A DNA stretch of 64,000 nucleotides from Wolbachia endosymbiont of Meromenopon meropis. GTDB taxonomy: Bacteria; Pseudomonadota; Alphaproteobacteria; Rickettsiales; Anaplasmataceae. The notes below the pieces were generated by a model, which ran no database searches, was not told where the DNA came from, and saw nothing but the letters and a program-made list of their open reading frames with translations. The stretch is taken from contig JAJETZ010000003.1 in assembly GCA_029784595.1 (NCBI GenBank), forward strand, positions 1 to 64,000, given 5' to 3'. How positions within the stretch are numbered: the first letter of the stretch is position 1; each line of letters starts with the position of its first letter. Both the position numbers and the translations under genes were made by a program. Positions 44,841 to 56,637 of this stretch are shown here, in pieces.

Positions 44841-47477
44841 ATGAAAGAAAAGCTGATATATTACTTTAGTCAAAGTAAATGCGAAGGTAATGCACAAATG
44901 GAAAATTTGCTTGGAGGAAAGGGAGCAAATTTAGCAGAAATGTGTAATGCAGGGTTTCCTATTCCACCTGGTTTTACAATTTCCACTTCTGTTTGTAGGG
45001 ACTATCGTTGGAATGATAGGTTATCTTACAATTTACGTAGCGAGATTAAGAAATACATGGAGATTCTTGAAAATGATACCGGTTGTAGATTTGGAAATTC
45101 AGATAATCCTTTACTAGTTTCAATACGATCTGGTAGTATAAATTCAATGCCAGGCATGCTTGATACAATTCTAAATGTTGGTTTAAACGACACAACCGTT
45201 GCTGGACTTACAAAAAAAAATGGAGAGCGTTTTGCGTATGATACCTATTGCCGTTTTATTATGATGTATTCTAGTGTTGTATTGCATCTTGATCATTACT
45301 TGTTTCAAACTATTATTGATAATGAAAGACAAAAAAATCGAGTAAAGAGTTTAGCTGATCTTGATGTTTATGTTTTAAGAAAGATAGTTGAAGATTTTAA
45401 GGAAATAGTTTACAGAAAAACAGCAAAACATTTTCCGCAGAATGTTGAAAAGCAATTATTCAGTTCGGTAAATGCAGTATTTGCGTCTTGGCAAAATGAT
45501 AGAGCTGTTTCTTATAGAAGAATAAATAATATTTCTGAATCAATTGGAACTGCAGTTAATGTGCAAACAATGGTTTTTGGTAATTTGAATAATAATTCAG
45601 CAACTGGCGTAATATTTACACGGAATCCTGCAACTGGAGAGAAAAAATATTTTGGTGAATTTTTATTTAATGCTCAAGGTGAAGATGTGGTATCAGGTAT
45701 TTATACTCCTATACCAATTAATGATGAACAGAATAATACTATGAAGAAATTGATGCCAAATATTTATCGGGAATTGTCTGATATATGTGAAAAGCTTGAA
45801 AGACATTATAAGGATATGCAAGATATAGAGTTTACTGTTCAGAGTGGTAAATTGTGGATTTTGCAGACTAGGCCAGGTAAACGAACAGCCAATGCTGCTA
45901 TACGCATAGTAATGGATATGGTAAATGAAGGGATGATTACAAAAGAGGAGGGAATACTAAGAATTAATCCTAAAACTTTTGATGATTTGTTGCATCCAGT
46001 TCTTGAGGTTAATAATGATCAAAAAGTGATAGGAAGGGGATTACCTGCTTCTCCAGGCGTAGCTTCTGGATATGTGGTATTCAGTATAAGCGATGCAAAA
46101 AAAGCTGCAGAACAAGGTAAGAAGGTAATTTTAGTAAGATCAGAAACAAATCCTGAGGATATTGATGGAATAAATGCTGCAAGTGGAATAATAACGGCAC
46201 GAGGAGGAATGACTTCACATGCGGCCGTTGTAACACGCGGAATGGGTAAGCCTTGTATTTGTAGCGTGAGTGGACTTTACATCGATAAAGATGAGAATTT
46301 TTTCTCTTTAGAGAATATTAAAATATATAAAGGAGAACCCATCACCATTAATGGAGGAACTGGTGAGGTGATGCTTGATATTCTCCCTACAGTTTTGCCT
46401 AAATTATCGGAAGAATTTAGAACTATAATTAGTTGGATAGACGAAATTAAAACAATCAATGTGAGAGCAAATGCAGATACTCCAAAAGATGTAAAAATTG
46501 CTAAAGAGTTTGGTGCAGAGGGTGTGGGTTTGTGTCGCACGGAACATATGTTTTTTGCCAGTGATAGAATTGAATTTATTCAAAAATTGATAATAGCTGA
46601 AGACAAAGTTGAAAGAGAGAGTGCATTGAATAAATTAGAGCAAATGCAAAAGTCCGATTTCAGAGAAATATTTTCTATTATGAGCGGTAGAAAAGTTACT
46701 ATACGTTTGCTCGATCCGCCTTTGCATGAGTTTTTACCACGAAATCAATCTAATATAGAGAAAATCGCTAAATCATTAAACAAATCAATTGAATTGGTAA
46801 AAAATAAAATAACACAACTTTCAGAAAAAAATCCAATGCTTGGTCACCGAGGCTGTAGACTTGCTATTTCTTATCCTGAAATATATAGTATGCAAATTAG
46901 AGCAATATTTGTTGCCGCGTATGAGCTAAAAAAGGAAAAAAAGGCTGAGGTTAAGCCTGAGATTATGATTCCTTTTATTATGAATGAAAAAGAATTTATG
47001 TTGATATGCGATTTAATAAAAAAAGAATCTTCTGTTATTGCTGGAATGATATTAGGTGAAACTTATTCAATTGGAACGATGATAGAACTACCACGCGCAG
47101 CACTTATTGCTGATAAATTAGCGAGATATGCTGAATTTTTCAGTTTTGGTACTAATGATTTAACACAAACAACTATGGGACTTTCAAGAGATGATTCAGT
47201 AAATTTTCTTGATTCTTATAAAAAAGAGAAAATATTTAAAAATGACCCATTTGAAGTGCTGGATGTTGAAGGAGTAGGAGAACTAATTAAAGTAGCTATT
47301 GAAAAAGGGAAGAAGGTTAGGAAAGAAATAAAATTTGGTATATGCGGAGAACATGGAGCGGATCCAAACTCTATGGAGTTTTTTATTAAATCAGGTGTGA
47401 ATTATGTCTCATGTTCACCATATAGGGTACCAATTGCTAAATTGATAGCAGCTCAATTTAGTATTAAATCTAAATAA
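44841..47477 (+). CDS. ppdK: Pyruvate, phosphate dikinase
   Basis: LGGKGANLAEMCNAGFPIPPGFTIS, GGMTSHAAVVTRGMGKPCI, GAEGVGLCRTEHMFF, GICGEHGADPNSMEFF. Confidence 0.97.
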   Translation: MKEKLIYYFSQSKCEGNAQMENLLGGKGANLAEMCNAGFPIPPGFTISTSVCRDYRWNDRLSYNLRSEIKKYMEILENDTGCRFGNSDNPLLVSIRSGSINSMPGMLDTILNVGLNDTTVAGLTKKNGERFAYDTYCRFIMMYSSVVLHLDHYLFQTIIDNERQKNRVKSLADLDVYVLRKIVEDFKEIVYRKTAKHFPQNVEKQLFSSVNAVFASWQNDRAVSYRRINNISESIGTAVNVQTMVFGNLNNNSATGVIFTRNPATGEKKYFGEFLFNAQGEDVVSGIYTPIPINDEQNNTMKKLMPNIYRELSDICEKLERHYKDMQDIEFTVQSGKLWILQTRPGKRTANAAIRIVMDMVNEGMITKEEGILRINPKTFDDLLHPVLEVNNDQKVIGRGLPASPGVASGYVVFSISDAKKAAEQGKKVILVRSETNPEDIDGINAASGIITARGGMTSHAAVVTRGMGKPCICSVSGLYIDKDENFFSLENIKIYKGEPITINGGTGEVMLDILPTVLPKLSEEFRTIISWIDEIKTINVRANADTPKDVKIAKEFGAEGVGLCRTEHMFFASDRIEFIQKLIIAEDKVERESALNKLEQMQKSDFREIFSIMSGRKVTIRLLDPPLHEFLPRNQSNIEKIAKSLNKSIELVKNKITQLSEKNPMLGHRGCRLAISYPEIYSMQIRAIFVAAYELKKEKKAEVKPEIMIPFIMNEKEFMLICDLIKKESSVIAGMILGETYSIGTMIELPRAALIADKLARYAEFFSFGTNDLTQTTMGLSRDDSVNFLDSYKKEKIFKNDPFEVLDVEGVGELIKVAIEKGKKVRKEIKFGICGEHGADPNSMEFFIKSGVNYVSCSPYRVPIAKLIAAQFSIKSK

Positions 47478-48119
47478 ACTAAGTTAGTTTTTAGTTAAAA
47501 TAACTTGAATTTTATTATTCATAGTTTTTTATTTCGTTGTATTTCTTCGAATAACGAGCAATGCAGAATTTGTTCGCAATTGCAGTGTAGAATAATAAGT
47601 TAATATTAGTATTATAAAGCGTATACCTTTCATCATTCACTACTCAAGTAGATTGACGTGATGGTGTTAATATAAATAGGTTTCATTATTTTTCTAAAAA
47701 TGTAACTATTGTAGGAATAAATAGTTCTGCTGTAATAATAGTTCTTAATTCTCATGTTACAAAATGCTATCAATTTTTGCAATTGTGTTGAAGCCTTCTT
47801 GCTTTTTTATATTTATCTTTCAGATAAAAGCACGACTTGTGAATTTATTAAAATTATTATTTTGTTGCTTGATGACTTAGTAGTTGAATTTGAGTTTGTA
47901 TCTATTGATTAGATGATATTGATTTATTAGTTTAATATTTTTGCTGATGTTAATTGCACAAGTAAAGCTTATTGTTGCGCTCTAATTATAAAATATTATT
48001 TTAGGTAAAATTAATTTTATGCTCTATATATTATAGGTTTTATTGTTATAATTTCTAATATAATCTAATATTAGATATTATAAATACATGTTTTTTTATC
48101 TATTCAATTTTTATTTTCT

Positions 48120-48370
48120 TTGCGTTCTGAGATAATATCTTGCAATTTTACGTGATCCCTCTTTTGTACTTTCTACGTCGTTTGGTTCTTATAAATCTTC
48201 AAAAAAGGGGTGTGGCGTATATAGCTTGATCATAAGCAAATCAAATAATCTCTAATCTATTTTTAACACACAAAATCGTAATTTTTTCTTTAGATATTGT
48301 TAGATTTATACAATGATCCTCATCACATTCTATGTTTTATTTCATATTTGTACTTTGCTTATAAAAAATA
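48120..48370 (-). pseudogene. Decayed coding region (unknown product)
   Basis: Minus-strand protein-like readings in two frames: ...IKLYTPHPFFEDL*EPNDVESTKEGSRKIARYYLRTQRK* and DHCINLTISKEKITILCVKNRLEII*FAYDQAIYATPLF*RFIRTKRRRKYKRGIT*. Confidence 0.4.
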
Positions 48371-48781
48371 AATCTAAAGTCACAATATTATGTGCTATTA
48401 AACTTAAGACATTACAGATTAAGTTATATGACTATTAATTATAATTATAAACGATATGATCTATTTTTCTGTAAAGAGTTAGAGTATATAGAGAAATTTT
48501 TGAATTTTTAGGGTTAATTTTGACTATGTGCAATTTTTGCATAAACAAATCACTTGACAAAGTATTAGGTTCTCATTTTGGATTAATTTTCATATTCAGC
48601 TGTTTATTCAATTTTACTCAAAATTTACCCGAAGATTCTTAATCTACAATTCTATTCTGTATCTAAATATAAATCTTTATTATCATTAAAACTGTAAAAT
48701 TTATAATTAAAACGTTAACATTTCTAATGTAACAAACTTGCACGCAATAGCAATCAAATTGCTTGTAATTCTAAGTATTGT

Positions 48782-48823
48782 GATGTAGGATCGCATCAGA
48801 CCCTTTTTCTAGGATAGAGAAAG
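48782..48823 (+). promoter_or_regulatory. Two hairpins abutting the glpX start codon
   Basis: GATG(taggatcg)CATC at 48782-48797; CTTTTTCT(aggat)AGAGAAAG at 48803-48823 ends directly before ATG 48824. Confidence 0.45.
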
Positions 48824-49753
48824 ATGATAGAAGATTTAGCTAATAAGTTAGTGAAGGTGACTCAGGCTGCAGCGATTGCTGCGTATCACTTGGCTGGTCT
48901 TGGCGATGAAAAAAAAATTGATCAAGCTGCCGTTGATGCGATGCGAAAGATGCTAAATTCTACACAAATAAATGGTACGATTGTAATCGGTGAGGGAGAG
49001 AGAGATGAGGCACCGATGCTGTATGTTGGAGAGAAAGTTGGGACTCAAAGCGGTCCTGAGGTTGATATTGCTGTTGATCCACTTGAGGGTACTACAATTT
49101 GTGCCTATTATAGGCAGGGAGCAATGTCAATTCTTGCTGCAACAAGAAGAGGTAAATTTTTGTATGCACCTGATGTTTATATGGAAAAAATAGCAGTAGG
49201 AAAAAATCTTCCAGAAGGTGTAGTTTCATTAAGAAATAGTGTTGAAAAAAATTTAGATAATTTAGCCTGTGCAAAAAAATGCAAAATAAGTGATTTGATA
49301 GTTACTGTACTTAAACGTAGAAGGCATAATGAATTAATAAAGAAAATTAGAAAATTGGGAGCAAAGATTAAGTTAATAGATGATGGTGATATTACTGCTG
49401 TGGTTTCACTAATGAATGGTAGTCATGATATGTATATTGGAACAGGGGGGGCGCCAGAAGGAGTACTTGCAGCTGCAGCTCTGAGTTCAATTGGTGGACA
49501 GATGGAAGGAAGATTAATATTTAGTACGGATTCTTTGAAAGAAAGAGCAAAATATTTCAATATTAGTGACTCAGAAAAAATTTATTCTGTAAAAGACATG
49601 GTAAGAGATGAATCAGTTTTTATTGCAACTGGAGTAACAAATGGCGAACTTATTGATGGAATTGAATTTAACTACGACTCGTATTCAAGTAGCTCCTTGG
49701 TTATTTTACCCAATAAATTAATAAAATTGCGAACAATACAGAATCTGTGCTAA
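48824..49753 (+). CDS. glpX: Class II fructose-1,6-bisphosphatase (GlpX family)
   Basis: AAIAAYHLAGLGDEKKIDQAAVDAMRKML, VIGEGERDEAPMLYVGEKVG, DIAVDPLEGTTICA, GTGGAPEGVLAAAALSSIGGQMEGRL. Confidence 0.96.
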   Translation: MIEDLANKLVKVTQAAAIAAYHLAGLGDEKKIDQAAVDAMRKMLNSTQINGTIVIGEGERDEAPMLYVGEKVGTQSGPEVDIAVDPLEGTTICAYYRQGAMSILAATRRGKFLYAPDVYMEKIAVGKNLPEGVVSLRNSVEKNLDNLACAKKCKISDLIVTVLKRRRHNELIKKIRKLGAKIKLIDDGDITAVVSLMNGSHDMYIGTGGAPEGVLAAAALSSIGGQMEGRLIFSTDSLKERAKYFNISDSEKIYSVKDMVRDESVFIATGVTNGELIDGIEFNYDSYSSSSLVILPNKLIKLRTIQNLC

Positions 49754-50957
49754 TTAGCATTTGTGAAGTAGGTGTTTGACTCAATTTTTTGTATAATATA
49801 GCATAAGAGCCGTTAGATATGTGTAATCTTTTTTTTTGTACCACAAGAAAGAAGAGACAATTGAATATGTAATTGAAAACCATATAAAAATTCCTTCACA
49901 ACAAGTAAGGAAGGGAAGTAATTGTGCAAAAGAGTTTAGAAGAACATGTATAAAAATTTTTATGAGAATAAAATTAAGAGAAAAGTTTTTAATTTCAAAG
50001 AATTGCATTTAAAATGTAAATGCTATTTACCAGCGCAATAATATTTTTTCATTTTGAGTATAGAAGAAGAATTTAATTTTCTAGTTATATTAAATTAAGT
50101 AAGTAAAAAATAATCGATATTTTCAATAAAAAATTCATAATTTAAAGATTAACCTTAAAAGGTTTAAATAGATGCTCTTGATATTTATATAGCCACGAAT
50201 AATGAAAAAATTGTTTTAGAAAAAATTGTGAATAAGTAGAATTGTTTTCTTTTTGTTCCATATTATTTAAAATATGATACACAGGTGTGTTGTTAATTAT
50301 TATAGAATTTTTCTCTATAATATTTTTATTATTCTATATCTTTCAGATTTTATGAACTAATTTTCCTTTTTTTACAGAATCAATAAAAAAGAACAAAGAG
50401 AGAGAGTAGAGTTAAATAATTTAAAAAGTGAAAAATATATAGCAATTATATAAAAAGATTAATAACAATTAAAGAAAGAATAAAAAAATAACTTAGAAGA
50501 AAATGAATCGTTGTTTTATGAATCTTGAACAATGTGAAATTGAAGTCATTTGGAATGCATTAAAGATGAAAATATATTTCAAAAAAAAAGATCTAAGTTG
50601 AGCAACATATTTAAAAGGATGGATTCTGATTAAATTAATTAAAAGTTAAATACCAAGGTTATAAAAATATTGTGAATTGAATTAAATTTTCGAATTAGCT
50701 TAAGTAAAACGAAATTGTACACTTTGTTAGGGAAAGTTTTATAAAAAGCTTTAGAAGAGAGATTAAATTAAAATGGTCTATTAATATTAGTTGTGAACGA
50801 AAAGAAACAAGGAGTGTGTTTGGTAGTGTGAGTGTAGAAAGATATTCCTATCTATCTAATTCTTTTTTGATGTTAAAATAATGTAAAATAAGAACAAACT
50901 CAATGTCTTTTAGGCTGGAATATTTATAAAATAAGAATGAAAATGGGAATAGTTCTA

Positions 50958-52055
50958 TTATAGATTAAATCTAAAATACATTATATCTCCATCTTGCACA
51001 ATATAATCTCTGCCTTCTAAGCGAATTTTTCCTGCATTTTTACAGGCTACTTTGCCTTCATATTTTATGAAGTCTTTAAAACTCATAGTTTCCGCCTTTA
51101 TAAAACCTTTTTTAAAATCAGAATGAACTACTCCAGCTGCTTCATCAACTTTTGATCCTGATTTTATTGGCCACGCGTGTGCTTCTTTTGAATCTATAGT
51201 AAAGAATGTTATCATATTCAACATTTCATACATAATACGCATTGCTATATTAAGACTTGACTCTTGTAGATTAAACTCTGATAACAAATTTTGTTTTTTT
51301 TCTTCATCTTTGAAATTTGCAATTTCCGCTTCAAATTTTGCCGAAATGCAATGAAATTTGCTTTTATTTTCCCTTGCCATCTTTTCTACTTTTTTAGATA
51401 GTTCATTGCCAGTTACGATATTTTTATTTTCGATATTACACACATACATAACAGGCTTAGTTGTGAGTAATTGAAGCAATTTTGTCTCACTTCTATTGAT
51501 ATGTTTTAAACTTCTTGCAGGTTTACCTGCTTTTAAAGCAGCTAGAATTTCTTGTATTAAATCAAGCTGTTTTTTTAATTCTTTATTGCCTTGTTTTGCT
51601 TTCTTTTCCACTTGAGGTAGTATTTTCTCTATGCTAGCAATATCAGCTAATATTAATTCCATTTCTATCACTTCAGCATCTGATATTGGATCTATTTTAT
51701 TAGAGCTTACATGACAGATATTGCTATCTGTAAAGCATCTGAGTAGATGAATTATAGCATCAACTTCTCTGATATGACTTAAAAATTTATTGCCTAATCC
51801 TTCACCTCTACTTGCACCCTTTACTAAACCTGCAATATCTACAACTTCTAATTGATTGTAGATTATCTTTTTCGAATTAGCAATTGTTGCGATTTGTTTT
51901 AAGCGTTGATCTATTATTATGGCTTTGCCAACATTTGGCTTAATTGTACAGAAAGGATAATTTCCGACTTCAGCTGCGTTTGACTGCGTAAGTGCATTGA
52001 ATAAAGTTGATTTTCCTACGTTTGGTAATCCCACTATGCCAAAGTTAAAACTCAT
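50958..52055 (-). CDS. ychF: Redox-regulated ATPase YchF (Obg-like)
   Basis: FGIVGLPNVGKSTLFNALT, VDIAGLVKGASRGEGLGNKFLSHIREVDAIIHLLRCF, C-terminal TGS GKVACKNAGKIRLEGRDYIVQDGDIMYFRFN-like. Confidence 0.97.
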   Translation of the reverse strand: MSFNFGIVGLPNVGKSTLFNALTQSNAAEVGNYPFCTIKPNVGKAIIIDQRLKQIATIANSKKIIYNQLEVVDIAGLVKGASRGEGLGNKFLSHIREVDAIIHLLRCFTDSNICHVSSNKIDPISDAEVIEMELILADIASIEKILPQVEKKAKQGNKELKKQLDLIQEILAALKAGKPARSLKHINRSETKLLQLLTTKPVMYVCNIENKNIVTGNELSKKVEKMARENKSKFHCISAKFEAEIANFKDEEKKQNLLSEFNLQESSLNIAMRIMYEMLNMITFFTIDSKEAHAWPIKSGSKVDEAAGVVHSDFKKGFIKAETMSFKDFIKYEGKVACKNAGKIRLEGRDYIVQDGDIMYFRFNL

Positions 52056-53221
52056 GACTTCATTATATAAAATTGCAATTTTATTTAATTGTAAGTATTT
52101 TTATACAAACTACTATTTTTAGTAATTCTGATACTATCGTATCATTATATAAATGTCTAGTTTATATTAGAACGAGAGATTGTGACTAGATTAATGAATA
52201 AAAAAGACCATTGAGAATTTTGAAAGATTGAGAGATAACCTTTTCAGTTAGCGATTTTTTTAATTTTTGACACTATTTCGCATAGTATAGAATAATCATT
52301 AGAACTATTTGACTATTTAGAGAACTTTAAAAATAGCAACAAGACCATTATATATGTTATTATTGAATAATTGTAAAGAGAAAAAGACTTGTAAAAAAAT
52401 TGCGCAATAAACTAAGAGATAATCTAATACAATCGTTTATTGTATAGTCTTGATAACGGTTGTTTAGTTAATTGGTTAAAACATACTAAAACCTTTCGGG
52501 CTCCTTACATAAAGAATATCACAATTAATAATAAATAATATTTATGTGTGATTTTAATACCACAGATTAAATGTCCTTTAAAGCAAATATAATATGTATT
52601 GCATATTACAGAGAATTGTATTTTTCAATAATAAAACTTTGTTTTTACATTAACTAATGGACTTTTTAATTAAAAAAAAGATAGAATAATAATAAAGTAA
52701 AGTTTATTAATATAATAAGCGATATTGTGATGTCTCTTGTGCATTAAAAACACAAAAAAACATATTGCTTGTTCGGGCTGTTTTAAATAGAGAAAAAAGT
52801 TTGTTAAAGACGATAAAAAAGATTTTTATTAGAGGAATAATTTTGTGTAGATTAAATCTAGTATTTTATAATCTTTCAAAAAAAAATCTAAAGAATGCAA
52901 TAATTGCAATTAAGGAGATTTGATGAACGATTAACAATGATTCTAAAGAGAAAGTCAATGATTTTATGGATTTAATTAATGTGTTAATTATGTAAAAACT
53001 TATCATATATATAAATAAGTATCTCGAGATTAAAGTTTCAAGCTTATCAAGATGTTCTGAGAAAGAATGACCGATGAAAATAATTTGAACGAGTGGCAAG
53101 TTTCTAAAATAAATTTTACTTGTATATCTATATACTTTGATATAGCTCTTTTTCTAGAGAAGTTATAGTATAATATATACTATCAATAATAATATATATA
53201 TAATGTGATATTAAAAGAAAT

Positions 53222-54391
53222 ATGCAAGTTGATTATGAAACTAGTTTAATTATTGATGCCATAGAGAAATTTGGCGGTGAGATTAGGTTTGTTGGTGGAT
53301 GTGTTAGAGATTCAATTTTACAGCATAATACTCACGACATTGATTTTGCTACCAATCTGTTGCCTCATCAAGTGATTGAAGCTCTTAAGTTTTACAATAT
53401 AAAAATTCTTCCGATTGGTTTAAAACATGGAACTATTATTGCAATGATAAACAAAAGATCCTTTGAGATTACAACATTAAGGTATGATACTCGATGCAAT
53501 GGTAGATATGCGAAAGTAGAATTTACAAATCATTGGCAAGTTGACGCTTTGAGGCGTGATTTTACATTTAATGCTCTGTATGCAGACAAAAATTATCATA
53601 TATATGATTATTTTGATGGTATTAAGGATTTAAAGGAAGGGAGATTAAATTTTATAGGTAATGCTGAAGATCGAGTTAAAGAAGACTATCTGCGCATTTT
53701 AAGAGTATTTCGATTCCACGCAAAAATATGTGTTGAAGAGTTAAGTGATGAAATATTGAATGTATGTAAAAAATATTCATGTATGATTCAAAGCCTCTCT
53801 GGAGAAAGAATAAGAGACGAAATATTTAGATTATTAGAATGTGATAATCAAATATCAACACTTAAAAGCATGCAAAGATCTGACGTTTTACAAAAAATCA
53901 TTCCAAGAGAAGTAAAATGCGAAATACTATCTTCACCACTTCTTTCTGGCGCTGATATAATAGTAAAATTAGCATTACTACTTAGAACTACAAAAGAAAG
54001 ATTAAGCCTTGGAGAATATATAAGCAAGTTTTTACGTCTTTCAAAAAGACAAAAGAAAAAGCTAATGTTTTTATTGTCCAATAATATTGGAATAGGAATT
54101 TCAAAAAAAGAGCAAAAAAAATATATATCTTCATTTGGTAGGGAATTATATTGTGATTTGATGAGGATTTGTGGTGTTGAATTTGGAGTAAATGTTGATG
54201 AAAATATCTCATTTGCCAAGATATTTGATGTTCCTAAATTTCCTTTATCTGGAGATGATTTAATTGATATAGGTTTTCAGTCGGGGAAGATTTTGGGTAG
54301 TAATTTGGAGTTGTTAAGACAACGTTGGGAAGATAGTTCTTATTCTTTAACTAGAGAGGAGTTATTACTTTATGCTAAAAATTTAGTTTAA
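53222..54391 (+). CDS. CCA tRNA nucleotidyltransferase / poly(A) polymerase family protein
   Basis: EIRFVGGCVRDSILQHNTHDIDFATN, RRDFTFNALYAD, DYLRILRVFRFHAKI, LSGERIRDEIFRLL. Confidence 0.92.
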   Translation: MQVDYETSLIIDAIEKFGGEIRFVGGCVRDSILQHNTHDIDFATNLLPHQVIEALKFYNIKILPIGLKHGTIIAMINKRSFEITTLRYDTRCNGRYAKVEFTNHWQVDALRRDFTFNALYADKNYHIYDYFDGIKDLKEGRLNFIGNAEDRVKEDYLRILRVFRFHAKICVEELSDEILNVCKKYSCMIQSLSGERIRDEIFRLLECDNQISTLKSMQRSDVLQKIIPREVKCEILSSPLLSGADIIVKLALLLRTTKERLSLGEYISKFLRLSKRQKKKLMFLLSNNIGIGISKKEQKKYISSFGRELYCDLMRICGVEFGVNVDENISFAKIFDVPKFPLSGDDLIDIGFQSGKILGSNLELLRQRWEDSSYSLTREELLLYAKNLV

Positions 54392-56637
54392 ATGAATATT
54401 TTTATTATTTAGCACTAATTACAATAGTATAATTATTATATTGGTTGAAAAATTTCATTTCAATAGACGAGAAGAAAAATATTATTTGTTTTCTGGTTTA
54501 ATACTATTATTTTCTTATCCTTATTTAAAGTGTGTGACTGATTTACTAATTTAATAACAATATTTTTGTATTTAGTTTTGCTTTTTGCTTGTTGTTATGT
54601 TCAATTAAGTTTCTGATTTACTTTCTGTTTTCTATTGTTTTTATCTTTGTTAGAATTTTATTTCTAGTTTTTGGTAAGATTTTAATCTTTTTCAATTCAC
54701 TTATTTAAATTTCTAATTTATTTTGAGCAACTGTCTTTTTTATTTTGTTATCAATTTTTGATTAATTGCTTTAAATTATTTATTATATTTATATTTTTTT
54801 AGCTTACGCTAATAAATCTACTCTATTTACAAACTTTTGTGCTGTGATGTTAATTATTTTTCAAACTATAAAATTTTTATTTTAAATTCTTTAATTAAAT
54901 TCTACAAATTTAGATTGTAATTTTTAATTACCTTAAATAAGGTTTTTATTTTTATAACTTTTAATCTGTTACATTAGATATTTATTGCAAAATACAATGG
55001 GTATTCTTTGAGATTTAATTTCTATCTTTCTAATTTTAGACTATTTCTATTTTAGATTGTGATTTTTTTTGTTTCTCTTTTTATTAACTTAGCAACTTAA
55101 CTCTTTAAAATCAGATTAAGTTCTTTTATTATTTTTTGTTTTAATTAAGTTTTTCTCTTTGTAGAGAAAAGTATTTGTCTCTTATCTTGTGAAGATAAAA
55201 TTAAAAAAAAATAGTTTTGATACATCAGCATTACTTTTTCTTAACAATAATTTTATATGATTATTAACTGTAAAATGTATTTTATCCTTGTATATAATTT
55301 AAGAAATTTATTCAAGATAAGAAAATTGGATTCTATTAATAATTATTAAAAACATTGAAAAACTATATTAGTATGGATTAAATAAGCATCAATGTAAATG
55401 TTAATTCTTTATAACAACAATTCTTAATGTAAGAAGTATTTGAAAATGAAACCTTTATCTATTTTTTATTAAGAATAATTTAAAATAGAAATATATTTGT
55501 TTGTCAATTTTTTTATTGACTTGTTGTTAATGTTTTCTACTCTAGGTTTAGAGATTGGGGGAGTTATATTTCAACTAAATTTTAGATTATTTGAGCGATT
55601 AAATTTATATTGAAAAAAAATACATATGATTTACCACTTTGGGTTTATTTCATCGCTTCTATTTGCTAGCTAGTACATGAGATTTAATTCTAAAACGATT
55701 GATTGTAACATCTTGATGATGTTATTATGCAAGTTAAATACTATTAAAAATAGTTAATTATTTTTGTTTTAAGATCATACGGAATTCTCTTTTGTTCTTT
55801 TTGAAGTTTTAAAAAGGTTAAACGTGCAACTCTATATATAAGCAAATGTTATTTTCACGAATATTAGAAATGATCTATATGCTACCATTTCATTTGGTGT
55901 AAGATTTTTTATTCAAATTTTTAAGTGTTTTTAGTTAGATCAACTATTTATATAGTATATTATCAATTTGTTAAAATGTTTTTATTTGAAAGAAAATATG
56001 TTTTTTTCACATTTAATTAATAATTAATTAGCAAAAGAATTTTTTATCCAAGATGTTCTTATTAATTTAAGAATTAAATTCTTATTTAAAATAATTTGAA
56101 TGCGATATTTAATTTTGGTCTAACTCTTTTTAGAGGAAGATAAAAGTAGTATTGTTTTCCAGTCTCGAATTTAGGATTTTATTTTATCACTGGATAACAA
56201 AATCATTACTGTACATACATTTTGCAATGCAAGCATAAAACATTTTAAATTTTGTGATTTCATTTTTCTCTATAAAATTATATTTAGAGTATTTCAAACT
56301 AGTATTGTTAATTTAACAATGAATATTAAGTTGTTTAATTGCTAAAACCCTCTCACAAAACGGAAAAACAAAAGATTCTTTTAAATACATTAGTATAATA
56401 GTCGTTTACTAGCTGATTGTATCAGAATACAATGAAGAGTTTTTTTTGATATTTCTAAAACGATTTTAGACAAATTTATTTGAGCTTTTATTATATAGAC
56501 AGGAACAAAAAATTTAATTTGAAAGATCATATTATGGATATAATATAAAAAACAAATTTTTATGTATATTGAGAATATCGATCGATATTTTTGTGTTGCT
56601 TTGAATTTATTTTAATACTTAAATTGATACCATCAGC

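Noticed and set aside
52440-52510. tRNA-like string 'ggttgtttagttaattggttaaaacatactaaaacctttcgggctcc'
   Set aside because: D-arm-like words are present, but no acceptor, anticodon or T-stem pairing can be drawn; at most a chance match or an unrecognisable remnant.
53160-53220. AT dinucleotide runs (atatatatataat) as microsatellite or regulatory repeat
   Set aside because: Short, imperfect and common in this composition.
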